DNA of 64,000 nt from Arthrobacter sp. 24S4-2 (GTDB taxonomy: Bacteria; Actinomycetota; Actinomycetes; Actinomycetales; Micrococcaceae). Under the pieces are notes generated by a model. That model worked only from the letters and a program-made list of their open reading frames with translations, ran no database searches and had not been told where the DNA came from. Numbering within the stretch: the first letter of the stretch is position 1; the number at the start of each line of letters is the position of its first letter. A program made the translations under genes and the position numbers. The stretch spans positions 1 through 64,000 of the forward strand of contig NZ_CP040018.1 of the NCBI RefSeq assembly GCF_005280255.1. The letters run 5' to 3'. Positions 56,770 through 63,841 of this stretch are shown here, piece after piece.

Positions 56770-57160
56770 ATGGCTGACAGTCTAGGAGCACGCCAACAGC
56801 CTCAACTTCGAAGTGTTCTGCGAGAACGGTGCCGCCAAGTTTGACCAGCGCCGCCCCTCCGAAATCCAGCTGTTCCTCAACGATGGCTCCGGCAACGAGA
56901 ACGGCTACCGCCAGGTCATCCTCGGCCCCGGCCACCCCTACGTCGCAGGCGGACTGACCATGGACGCCGCTGAAGTCGGCTTCGGCCAGAACGGCGCTTT
57001 CGGCTACCAGGCACGGGCGTTCCTCGAAGAGGTTGCCGGCCTCAGCGAAGCAGAATCCCTGCCCCGCTGCGCCAGCTTCGACGAAGGCGTGCGCAATATG
57101 GAGCTGCTCGGTGCTGTCACGGAATCCGCGCTCAACAACGGAAGGAAAGTCACGCTATGA
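56770..57160 (+). pseudogene. Gfo/Idh/MocA family oxidoreductase, N-terminal two-thirds deleted
   Basis: The likely original start ATG GCT GAC AGT (56770) survives with AAAGGAGAA upstream, but after four codons the sequence joins, out of frame, to the C-terminal third of the enzyme: SLNFEVFCENGAAKFDQRRP, then GYRQVILGPGHPY and ESALNNGRKVTL. The Rossmann domain is absent. The stop overlaps the isomerase ATG (57157-57160), so the original operon order is preserved. Confidence 0.8.
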
Positions 57161-58176
57161 AACTCGGCGTCTACAACGCAATCCTGCACGACCGGCCCCT
57201 TCCCGAGGCACTCAAGGTCATCGCGGACCTCGGGCTGACCGGCATCGAAATCAACACGGGCGGATTCCTGCCCGCCGTCCACGTCCCCAACATGGACCAG
57301 ATCCTCGAAAGCGATGCGGCCCGGGACGACTACCTCGCGATTTTCGATGGCACCGGCGTCTCGATCGCGGGCCTGAACTGCAACGGCAACCCGCTGCACC
57401 CCAAGCGTGAGATCGGCGAGAAGCATGCCGAGGACATCCGCCGCTCCATCCGGCTGGCGCAGCGGCTGGGACAGGACCGGGTGGTGACCATGTCCGGCCT
57501 GCCCGGCGGCGAACCCGGGGCCGCCACGGTCAACTGGGTGGTCAACGCCTGGAATTCGGCCGCCCTGGACGTGCTGGACTACCAGTGGGGCATCGCGGCC
57601 GACTTCTGGAAAGAAACCGACCGCCTTGCCGCCGATCATGGCGTGAAGGTTGCCCCTGAGCTGCACCCGCAGAACATCGTGTTCAACACTGCCGATGTCC
57701 ACAAGCTCATCGAGCTCACAGGCGCGACCCATGTGGGCGTCGAACTGGACGCCTCGCACCTGTTCTGGCAGCAGATGGATCCTGTGGTCGTGGTCCGTGA
57801 ACTCGGCCCGCTGGTTTTCCAGGCGGCCGCGAAGGACGTGCGCGTGAACACGGAAAACGCCGCTCTCTACGGTGTCCTCGACAACAGCTTCCGCCGGCTC
57901 GCGCCGGAGGAAAACCGCACCAACCTCGGCGGCGACGAGTGGGCCAACGAATGGCCCAAGAACTCCGCATGGGACTTCGTGGCACTCGGCCGCGGGCACG
58001 ACACCGCCTACTGGACCGAGTTCCTGCGCGCGCTGTACGAGGTGGACCCCAACATGCTCGTCAACATCGAGCACGAGGACACCTCCCTTGGCCGGATCGA
58101 AGGCCTCCAGGTGGCGGCAAAGGTCCTGCGGGACGCAGACGCGGCGCTCACGTCGTCGCTGCATCTCACGGCCTAG
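57157..58176 (+). CDS. Sugar phosphate isomerase/epimerase (xylose isomerase-like TIM barrel)
   Basis: A 339-residue AP endonuclease 2-type TIM barrel. Metal-ligand candidates are in VAPELHPQNIVF (Glu/His), GVELDASHLFWQQMD (Asp/His) and NIEHEDTSLG (Glu/His). The gene follows a Gfo/Idh/MocA oxidoreductase remnant by ATGA overlap and a LacI remnant, a set typical of inositol- or rare-sugar catabolism. This gene is intact although its partners are broken. Substrate unknown. Confidence 0.88.
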   Translation: MKLGVYNAILHDRPLPEALKVIADLGLTGIEINTGGFLPAVHVPNMDQILESDAARDDYLAIFDGTGVSIAGLNCNGNPLHPKREIGEKHAEDIRRSIRLAQRLGQDRVVTMSGLPGGEPGAATVNWVVNAWNSAALDVLDYQWGIAADFWKETDRLAADHGVKVAPELHPQNIVFNTADVHKLIELTGATHVGVELDASHLFWQQMDPVVVVRELGPLVFQAAAKDVRVNTENAALYGVLDNSFRRLAPEENRTNLGGDEWANEWPKNSAWDFVALGRGHDTAYWTEFLRALYEVDPNMLVNIEHEDTSLGRIEGLQVAAKVLRDADAALTSSLHLTA

Positions 58177-58296
58177 GACTTACCGTGTAACCCCGCGCCC
58201 GGCGCCGCCTTGACGGGCGGCCGCCGGGCGCGGACTGCGTTTACGGGCCTGTGTTTAGTGGCGTGTGTTTAGGGGTCACACACGCACGCGGTGTCC

Positions 58297-58419
58297 CTAA
58301 CCCTGGCGGGCCTTCATCCGCGGATTCTTCTTGTTGATGACGAAGGTCCCGCCGCGGCGCCGCACGATCTGCGCACCCGGTATTTTCTTCAGTGCCCGCA
58401 GCGAATTGCGTACTTTCAT
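58297..58419 (-). CDS. rpmJ: Ribosomal protein bL36, cysteine-free (zinc-independent) paralogue
   Basis: A 40-residue ribosomal protein beginning MKVRNSLRALKKIPGAQIV. It contains no cysteine, unlike the zinc-ribbon L36 paralogue. In many bacteria this C-minus form is made under zinc starvation under Zur control and replaces the zinc-binding copy. AAGGAGAAAC lies just upstream of the ATG at 58419. A Zur-like box is found about 150 bp upstream. Confidence 0.92.
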   Translation of the reverse strand: MKVRNSLRALKKIPGAQIVRRRGGTFVINKKNPRMKARQG

Positions 58420-58564
58420 GGTGTTTCTCCTTGGTTGATTGGGTGGGGGCCTGACTCCTTGAATGGCGATCCTGCGGCCCGGTGCGGTCCGGACTGACCA
58501 CGCGGCGGGCAACGGCACACTACGTCGAGGGAGCTGACAACTGTAAGGTGCACACCAATTACTC

Positions 58565-58592
58565 TAATAAGAATGATTCGCATTTGCAATAG
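58565..58592. promoter_or_regulatory. Candidate Zur box upstream of cysteine-free L36
   Basis: On the minus strand the segment reads AATGCGAATCATT (58572-58584) within GCAAATGCGAATCATTCTTA, close to the AATGAnAATCATT core of actinobacterial Zur operators. It is the most AT-rich spot in this intergenic region and lies about 150 bp upstream of the L36 start. Confidence 0.6.
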
Positions 58593-58665
58593 CTTTGAGT
58601 GTTGGCCCCGGTGTGGAGGCCGACGACGGCGGCCCCGCTGCCGCCGTCGTCCTCCGTAGTGCCCG

Positions 58666-58868
58666 CTATTGGTGAGGGGCTGAATCGTTTTCGGCGTCGC
58701 GTGCCCGCACCAGGCCGTCGAGGACACGGTCCAGCCCGAACGCGAACTCGTCGGAGTAGTTGTAGCCGGGCGTGAGGACGTGCTGGGGGTGAGTTCAGGG
58801 AGGTAGGGGTATTCGTCGGCGCGCAGGTGGGCGAGCATCACTTCCGCCATTGAGCTGCGGTCCGACGG
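58666..58868 (-). pseudogene. C-terminal remnant of a TetR-type regulator
   Basis: Minus-strand pieces read SSMAEVMLAHLRADEYPYLP, then, after restoring one C in the C5 run at 58785-58789, QHVLTPGYNYSDEFAFGLDR and VLDGLVRARDAEND to TAG at 58666. This fits the C-terminal domain of TetR regulators. The helix-turn-helix part is missing. A GC-rich hairpin (about 58615-58655) follows the stop. Confidence 0.6.
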
Positions 58869-58930
58869 GCCGCCTGGCGTGGGCACTGCTCGGCAGCCGG
58901 ATGGCTTACTTCTTGGTGACTGGAAGCCGG

Positions 58931-59317
58931 GTGCGCTTGGTGTTTTACCTCAGGGACGCCGAGATCGCCTTGCACAACGGGGATGCCGCTCCGCGGTTTG
59001 CGATCTGGTCGTGCAGGGAACCGGTCACGGTTCTGGGCGCGTGGATGTCAGACAGCGGGCCCGTGGAGGTGGGGGACATCTTCCGCAAGCTTGAAAGCTC
59101 GTTCTCGGACTGCACGGCCTACGAACACGAAGTCATCGCGGCCGACGTGATCGGGGACATGGCCTACACCGTTGGCTACGAGCACACGAGTACCGCGGTG
59201 AACGGGGAACCAAGGACGTACACCCTCCGCGTAACCCAGGTGTACCGACGCGAAGACGGTGAGTGGAAGGTGGCCCACCGCCATGCCGACACAGTGGTGC
59301 AGCCGGACGTCCAGTAG
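58931..59317 (+). CDS. SnoaL-like / NTF2-fold protein, N-terminus uncertain
   Basis: The conserved part starts at LRDAEIALHNGDAAPRFAIW and continues through GAWMSDSGPVEVGDIFRKLE to REDGEWKVAHRHADTVV, the DUF4440/SnoaL-like NTF2 fold used as small-ligand pocket or enzyme. The first few residues do not look native and the sequence before runs into a TetR remnant, so the 5' end may be lost. Candidate starts are GTG 58931 or 58940. About 128 residues. Confidence 0.65.
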   Translation: MRLVFYLRDAEIALHNGDAAPRFAIWSCREPVTVLGAWMSDSGPVEVGDIFRKLESSFSDCTAYEHEVIAADVIGDMAYTVGYEHTSTAVNGEPRTYTLRVTQVYRREDGEWKVAHRHADTVVQPDVQ

Positions 59318-59356
59318 GGCGCCTGACTGCCATTTGACCCTCTTTGGCAGTGTGGC

Positions 59357-59842
59357 CTATTGGTGTGCTGGGTTGTCTTTGCCGAGGTGGGCAATGAGGG
59401 CGTCGAGGATCGGCAGTTGGCCGCCCACCAGCTTGGTGCGCGCTTCCCGCTCGCCGACCCAGCGGGCGTCGTCGATCTCGGGAAAGTCCCGGATTACGCC
59501 GGATCCTTTGGGCCATTCCAGCGCAAAGGTGTTGCTCACGATCTGTTCGGGCTGGAAGTCCGACTCCGCCGCGAACGCGGTGATGATTTTTCCTGACGGC
59601 TGCCGGAAGGCACCCAGCGGAATGTAGTCAAGGGCCGGGGCGGGCATGCCCATTTCCTCGGCAAACTCGCGCAGGGCGGCCGTCAGCGGGTCCTCGCTGT
59701 CCAAGTATTCGCCCTTGGGAATGGACCAGGAGCGGTCGGTCTTATGTGCCCAGAACGGTCCGCCCATATGGGCTATCCAGACCTCAAACCGGTATTCGGT
59801 GTTCCAGCGGTAGAGCAGAATCCCTGCGCTGCGAACCGTCAT
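59357..59842 (-). CDS. Nudix hydrolase
   Basis: A 161-residue pyrophosphohydrolase of the MutT/Nudix fold. The Nudix box is GEYLDSEDP...REFAEEMGM (G-x5-E-x7-RExxEE-x-G), with SWSIPKG before it. I choose ATG 59842 (MTVRSAGILLYRW) with GAGGGG upstream; the frame extends to 59896. Substrate not predictable; the RSAGILLYR start is typical of the broad NUDIX group in actinobacteria. Confidence 0.9.
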   Translation of the reverse strand: MTVRSAGILLYRWNTEYRFEVWIAHMGGPFWAHKTDRSWSIPKGEYLDSEDPLTAALREFAEEMGMPAPALDYIPLGAFRQPSGKIITAFAAESDFQPEQIVSNTFALEWPKGSGVIRDFPEIDDARWVGEREARTKLVGGQLPILDALIAHLGKDNPAHQ

Positions 59843-60130
59843 ATCCCCTCGTTCTCCTGGTGTGCAGCTGGCGGGTGGCCGCGGGCCTGTGGCCACCGTG
59901 GCCGGCCGCGCCCGTGCTGTGCGGTCTATCCTGCCTCACAACTGCGCGTTATGTCAGAGGGCCGGCCGCGGCGTGGTCCGCGGGCCCGCAGCGCCTGACG
60001 GTAGCCGCACAGTTCGTAGCAGGGTGGGCGGCGCCGGCGAGACCCAATGAAGGGAGGCCGGTTCCGGCTCACGCTTGGCCCGCAGCAATTGTCTTCGGAG
60101 CGAGACGGGGCGCTTGTCGTCGAGGTACAA

Positions 60131-60165
60131 CGAAGGCCCGCCTATGGGGGACAGACGGGCCTTCG
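60131..60165 (-). terminator. Hairpin, terminator-like (copy 1)
   Basis: Perfect 10-bp arms CGAAGGCCCG/CGGGCCTTCG around a 15-nt loop. On the minus strand it is followed by TTGTACC. Related to the hairpin at 60320-60351. Confidence 0.5.
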
Positions 60166-60319
60166 AGACTAAATGCTACAACTCTCTTATATAGCTATCG
60201 AGTGGACGAGAGTCGAACCACTACCGGATACAGGCGCCGCGGCCTTGCCGGTCCTGAGTGGCGGCTTAGCCGGGCCAGCGGCGTCGATCGGGCTAACTGA
60301 GAGGCCGATAGTGGGCAAC

Positions 60320-60351
60320 GAAAGCCCGCCGGATGGGGGCGGCGGACTTTC
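60320..60351 (-). terminator. Hairpin, terminator-like (copy 2)
   Basis: Arms GAAAGCCCGCC/GGCGGACTTTC with one mismatch and a GGATGGGGGC loop. On the minus strand it is followed by GTTGCCC. It shares the CCCGCC, ATGGGGG and CAACGAA blocks with copy 1. Confidence 0.45.
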
Positions 60352-60558
60352 CAGGTTCGAATTGACGACCTCCTTCCTTGGTGCAGATGCTCACCAGAAA
60401 AGACGCCGTGGCTGTGACGACTCGAGCTATGTCAGGAAGTAGCCTGCCTCGCCAGGACCACCACGGATGCGCTTATCTCGTCGGCGAGCTTCAACACGCC
60501 GTACATCTGCGGGCAGGGGTACGGCGTGCCAGACTGGGGGCCGTGGTGGCGGTGCTGC

Positions 60559-61122
60559 TCATTCTTTGGCGGAGCGGGCCCGGGGCCGCCTTATGAGGAT
60601 CCCTGTTGCGGCGTACCCTGCGGACAGGACAACCATGCTGACCAGCCATCCGGATGCCAGGAACATCAAGACCATCTGGTCCCTACTCTCATAGGGTGTC
60701 AGTGATTGGCCCGCTACGATGACCTTTCCTCCCGCTGGGCGTGCGACCACCGCCATGCGTAGTCCCGGCTCGGGCTGCCACGTGACCGCGTCGCTGCCGG
60801 CGGTTCGGGCCGTCTGGAGCACTCCGGCGGGCAGCACGGGTAGGGATCCATGGAGAGCGGCAGTTCCCGACACCGGCTGATCGTCTGGGCCGTAAATGAT
60901 GAAGAAGATCCCGCTCTCCGGAGTGAGTTCCACACGTGGGGACGGAGCCGTCTCCACCCCAAGCAACTCCACCTGGGCGGCGGCGGTCGCCGCGGGCGCG
61001 TCGTTTGCACTCCGGCGCCCGAGCTGCTGAAAGGTCACGTAAACGCTTCCAAAAATGATCGAGACGACGACGGCGGCCGTCAGCCAGGTGATCGTCCTGC
61101 CGGTACCTTTCATACCGGGCAT
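60559..61122 (-). CDS. Hypothetical two-span membrane protein
   Basis: About 187 residues, not recognised. An N-terminal membrane helix (TAAVVVSIIFGSVYVTF) is followed by an extracytoplasmic domain of about 110 residues with beta-rich sequence (VELTPESGIFFIIYGPDD, GLRMAVVARPAGGKVIV), a second helix near the C-terminus (about 155-178) and a short basic tail. The topology resembles the sensor part of two-component kinases, without any kinase domain. Starts at ATG 61122 or 61113. Confidence 0.65.
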   Translation of the reverse strand: MPGMKGTGRTITWLTAAVVVSIIFGSVYVTFQQLGRRSANDAPAATAAAQVELLGVETAPSPRVELTPESGIFFIIYGPDDQPVSGTAALHGSLPVLPAGVLQTARTAGSDAVTWQPEPGLRMAVVARPAGGKVIVAGQSLTPYESRDQMVLMFLASGWLVSMVVLSAGYAATGILIRRPRARSAKE

Positions 61123-61203
61123 TATCCAGCCCCACCAGACCCCGGGCAATCGCCGTAAGCGGCGCTCCGGATTGTGCTGCGTTCCGTTCCCGACGTCCTG
61201 GAG

Positions 61204-63099
61204 TTATCCGGCACGCAAGAGCCTGCGGGCGGCCGTGACGATGTGCCGGGCGGAGATGCCGGCGGCGTCCAGCAGTTCCTGGGATGTGCCGGAAGTGGGC
61301 AGTGCCTGGACGGCGAGCAGGACGGCGTTGAGTTCAGGCGTGTCCGGGCCGGTGAGGGCTTCGAGGACGGCTGCGCCGATGCCGCCTTCGGGGTAATGGT
61401 CTTCCGCGATGACGATCCTGCCCCCGGTCTCCTGGCAGGCACGGCGGAGGGTGTCCGCGTCGATGGGTTTGATGGAGTAGAGGTCGATGACGCGGGCGTT
61501 TATCCGGTCTTCGGCGAGGTGAGCGGCGGCCGCCAGGCACTCGTGCAGGGTCACTCCGGCGCCGATGAGTGTCACGGCGTCGTTGGGTCCTGCGTGGTGG
61601 ACTTTGCAGCCGCCGAGCGGGAATTGTTCGTCCGGGCCGTAGATGACCGGATAGGCGCCGCGGGTGGCGCGCAGATAGGAGATGCCGGGGGTGTCGGCCA
61701 TCGTCTTCACGAGTTGGGCGGTGGAGGGGGCGTCGGACGGGTAGAGCACGGTGGAGGTGTGCACGGCCCGCATGGCGGCGATGTCCTCCAGCGCCATTTG
61801 CGACGGGCCGTCCTGGCCTATTTCGACACCGGCATGTGTGCCGACGAGCCGGATGCTGACCTGGGAGACTCCTGCCATCCGGATGAAGTCAAAGGGACGG
61901 GCTATCAGGAAAGCGGCGAAACTCGCGGAGAACGCGATGTAGCCGCGGACCGAGAGCCCAATCGCAGAGGCGATGAGTTGCTGTTCAGCGATGAACATTT
62001 CGAAGTACCGCTCCGGGGCGGCGTCTTGGAATTCGCCGGCGTGGGTCGAGTTTCCCACTTCGCCGTCCAGGACAACGATTTCGGGGCGGGCGGCCAGCGC
62101 GGACACGGTGGCGCCGAACGCGGCCCGGGTTGCCACCTCCTCACCCACCTCCCATTGCGGCAGGCTGACGGCTGCCCGCGGATTCGGGGTGAGCGCAGGT
62201 GCGCCCGGTTCGGGGAGGGCTGTGGTGACCCGCAGGTTACCGGGGCCGCCGAGCGCTGCCACGGCGCGGTCGGCCATGTCCTTCGGGAGCGCCTTGCCGT
62301 GCCAGCCGTTCCGGTCTTCGATCTCGGGAACGCCTTTGCCTTTGATGGTTCTGGCCAGAATGACCGTGGGCCGGTCGGGCCGGGATCGTGCGCGGGTGAG
62401 CGCGTCGTCGATGGCGGTAAGGTCATGGCCGTCGATGACGAGGGGGTGGGCGCCGAAAGCTTCCACGCGCCGGGCGGATCGGTCCATGTCCCATTGGAGT
62501 TCGGTGGGACCGTTCTGTCCCAGGCGGTTGACGTCCACGATGGCGGTCAGGTTGCCCAGCTTGTAGTACGCGGCCTTGTCCAGAGCTTCCCAGATGGAGC
62601 CTTCGGCCAGTTCGCTGTCCCCGCACAGGACCCAGGTCCGGTACGGCAACCGGTCCAGGTACCGTCCGGCCAGGGCCACTCCGACCGCGTCCGGCAGGCC
62701 CTGGCCCAGCGAGCCTGTCGCCACGTCAACCCAGGGAAGGGCCGGTGTGGGGTGGCCTTGGAGCCGGCTGCCGAACTGCCGGTAGGTGTTGATCAGTTCG
62801 TCCTCCCCAACGACACCAACGGCCCGGTACATGGAGTACAACAGCGGGGAGGCATGACCCTTGGAGAAAATGAGGTGGTCATTCGTCGGCTGCAACGGCT
62901 GGTCCCAGTCATAGCGGAGGTGCCGTTCGAGCAGGACAGCCATGAGATCCGCAGCCGACAACGAGGAGGTCGGATGGCCGGAGCCGGCCTGTGTGCTGCA
63001 GCGGATGGAATCCACCCGCAGCTGCGCCGCGAGCCGTCCGATGAGCACGGCCTGCGCCGCGGTCATCGGCGCCGGGGCCGGTTCCTGATGTTCGGTCAT
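61204..63099 (-). CDS. Transketolase family protein
   Basis: A thiamine-diphosphate enzyme of about 631 residues. The N-terminal half has SGHPTSSLSAADLMAVLL, GSLGQGLPDAVGVALAGR and the ThDP motif GDSELAEGSIWEAL...NRLGQNG. The pyrimidine-binding half has FAAFLIARPFDFIR and EIGQDGPSQMALEDIAAMR. The C-terminal domain follows. Length is slightly below classical TktA (about 660-700), closer to the single-chain TKTL1-like group. ATG 63099 has GAAAGG upstream. No pentose-pathway gene is adjacent. Confidence 0.9.
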   Translation of the reverse strand: MTEHQEPAPAPMTAAQAVLIGRLAAQLRVDSIRCSTQAGSGHPTSSLSAADLMAVLLERHLRYDWDQPLQPTNDHLIFSKGHASPLLYSMYRAVGVVGEDELINTYRQFGSRLQGHPTPALPWVDVATGSLGQGLPDAVGVALAGRYLDRLPYRTWVLCGDSELAEGSIWEALDKAAYYKLGNLTAIVDVNRLGQNGPTELQWDMDRSARRVEAFGAHPLVIDGHDLTAIDDALTRARSRPDRPTVILARTIKGKGVPEIEDRNGWHGKALPKDMADRAVAALGGPGNLRVTTALPEPGAPALTPNPRAAVSLPQWEVGEEVATRAAFGATVSALAARPEIVVLDGEVGNSTHAGEFQDAAPERYFEMFIAEQQLIASAIGLSVRGYIAFSASFAAFLIARPFDFIRMAGVSQVSIRLVGTHAGVEIGQDGPSQMALEDIAAMRAVHTSTVLYPSDAPSTAQLVKTMADTPGISYLRATRGAYPVIYGPDEQFPLGGCKVHHAGPNDAVTLIGAGVTLHECLAAAAHLAEDRINARVIDLYSIKPIDADTLRRACQETGGRIVIAEDHYPEGGIGAAVLEALTGPDTPELNAVLLAVQALPTSGTSQELLDAAGISARHIVTAARRLLRAG

Positions 63100-63342
63100 G
63101 GCAATCACCTTTCACCTGTTCAAAGGAACCCCAGTCTCCGGGAGGCCTGATACGTGTCGTACCCCCGGAAGCCGGTTCCTGCGGAAATTGCGACCGGTCA
63201 GGCGGCGCCGGTCCAGCGGGATCTGCTTGCGGCCCCTGGGAGTGCCCTGTCCCGGGTGCCGGGATTCACCTGCGGGCTCCTGCCCTGGCGGCGACGTTGC
63301 CGCGCCGGATCGGACGGCACCCTCGCGGTCGGAACCTCGTAT

Positions 63343-63368
63343 GTTGATCAACTCATCACGTGATCAAC
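63343..63368. promoter_or_regulatory. MarR/TetR-type operator candidate
   Basis: Inverted arms GTTGATCA (63343-63350) and TGATCAAC (63361-63368) separated by 10 bp. It lies just upstream of the transporter remnant, in a locally AT-rich spot. Confidence 0.5.
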
Positions 63369-63475
63369 AGATTGCCGCAGGCAACCAGCCCCGCGCAAGG
63401 CCCGCCGGACAATCCACAGGCAAGATCCACGGAACTCACAGCGAAGGCGGGCAGTGTCCGCTCCCGCAGTGCCCG

Positions 63476-63647
63476 CTTGGCCCTGGCTCAGCTGACCACT
63501 CAACTCGGCGGAGTCTCGATTCCCTCGCTGCCGGCGTTTCAGGTCGTCATGGGTCTCGGGGCGGCCGCAGTCCTCGCAGCACTCGCCGTCGCAGCCTTCC
63601 TGCCGGGTCATCCTGCAGCTGCATCGGGTCGCGGTACAGGGGAATAG
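63476..63647 (+). pseudogene. Probable C-terminal stub of an MFS-type efflux protein
   Basis: The frame ending at TAG 63645-63647 reads AFQVVMGLGAAAVLAALAV then AAFLPGHPAAASG, one membrane helix with a short polar tail, as at the end of DHA-type efflux proteins. Nothing upstream looks like the rest of a transporter. The family is uncertain because only one helix remains. Confidence 0.35.
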
Positions 63648-63746
63648 TTCGGGATGACCGGTTTGAACGACACCACGGCGGCCGACGCAGGCCGCAGCCG
63701 CGCTGTCGATGCCTACCCCTTCCATTTCCAATCTATCCCCCGCCAG

Positions 63747-63765
63747 GGGGCTTGCCGCAAGCCCC
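63747..63765. promoter_or_regulatory. Rifamycin-associated element (RAE)-like palindrome
   Basis: GGGGCTTGCCGCAAGCCCC is a perfect 19-bp inverted repeat around one central base. It has the GGGGCTTGC/GCAAG(G/C)CCC form described for the RAE found upstream of rifamycin-inactivation and resistance genes in actinomycetes. It overlaps the place where a -35 would lie for the GATAAT at 63777-63782. Confidence 0.7.
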
Positions 63766-63841
63766 GGGCCGTGCCGGATAATCGCCGAAGACCGAACCTA
63801 GAGAACGGGAGTAGCGAAATGATGCCGACAGGAGTGTTGCC

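Larger units (their letters stand above)
59897..60558. other. Gene-free stretch with two related hairpins
   Basis: About 660 bp without a credible gene. The first 230 bases show nothing. It then contains two similar hairpins, at 60131-60165 and 60320-60351. On the minus strand each carries a CCCCCAT loop sequence and is followed by TTCGTTG. A T-arm-like GGTTCGACTC (minus strand, about 60212-60221) lies before the first, but no complete tRNA can be folded. Confidence 0.5.
63109..63841. other. Intergenic stretch with operator, transporter stub and RAE
   Basis: About 730 bp. The first 230 bases show nothing clear. It then holds an inverted-repeat operator at 63343-63368, a C-terminal transporter remnant ending at 63647, a 19-bp palindrome at 63747-63765 and the promoter of the monooxygenase gene. 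Confidence 0.5.

Noticed and set aside
60180..60300. Possible tRNA on the minus strand, suggested by GGTTCGACTC
   Set aside because: No acceptor stem, anticodon arm or D-arm can be formed around the T-arm-like sequence.
60378..60596. A 72-codon plus-strand frame before the two-span membrane gene
   Set aside because: No recognisable motif or convincing ribosome binding site, and it overlaps the end of the minus-strand gene.
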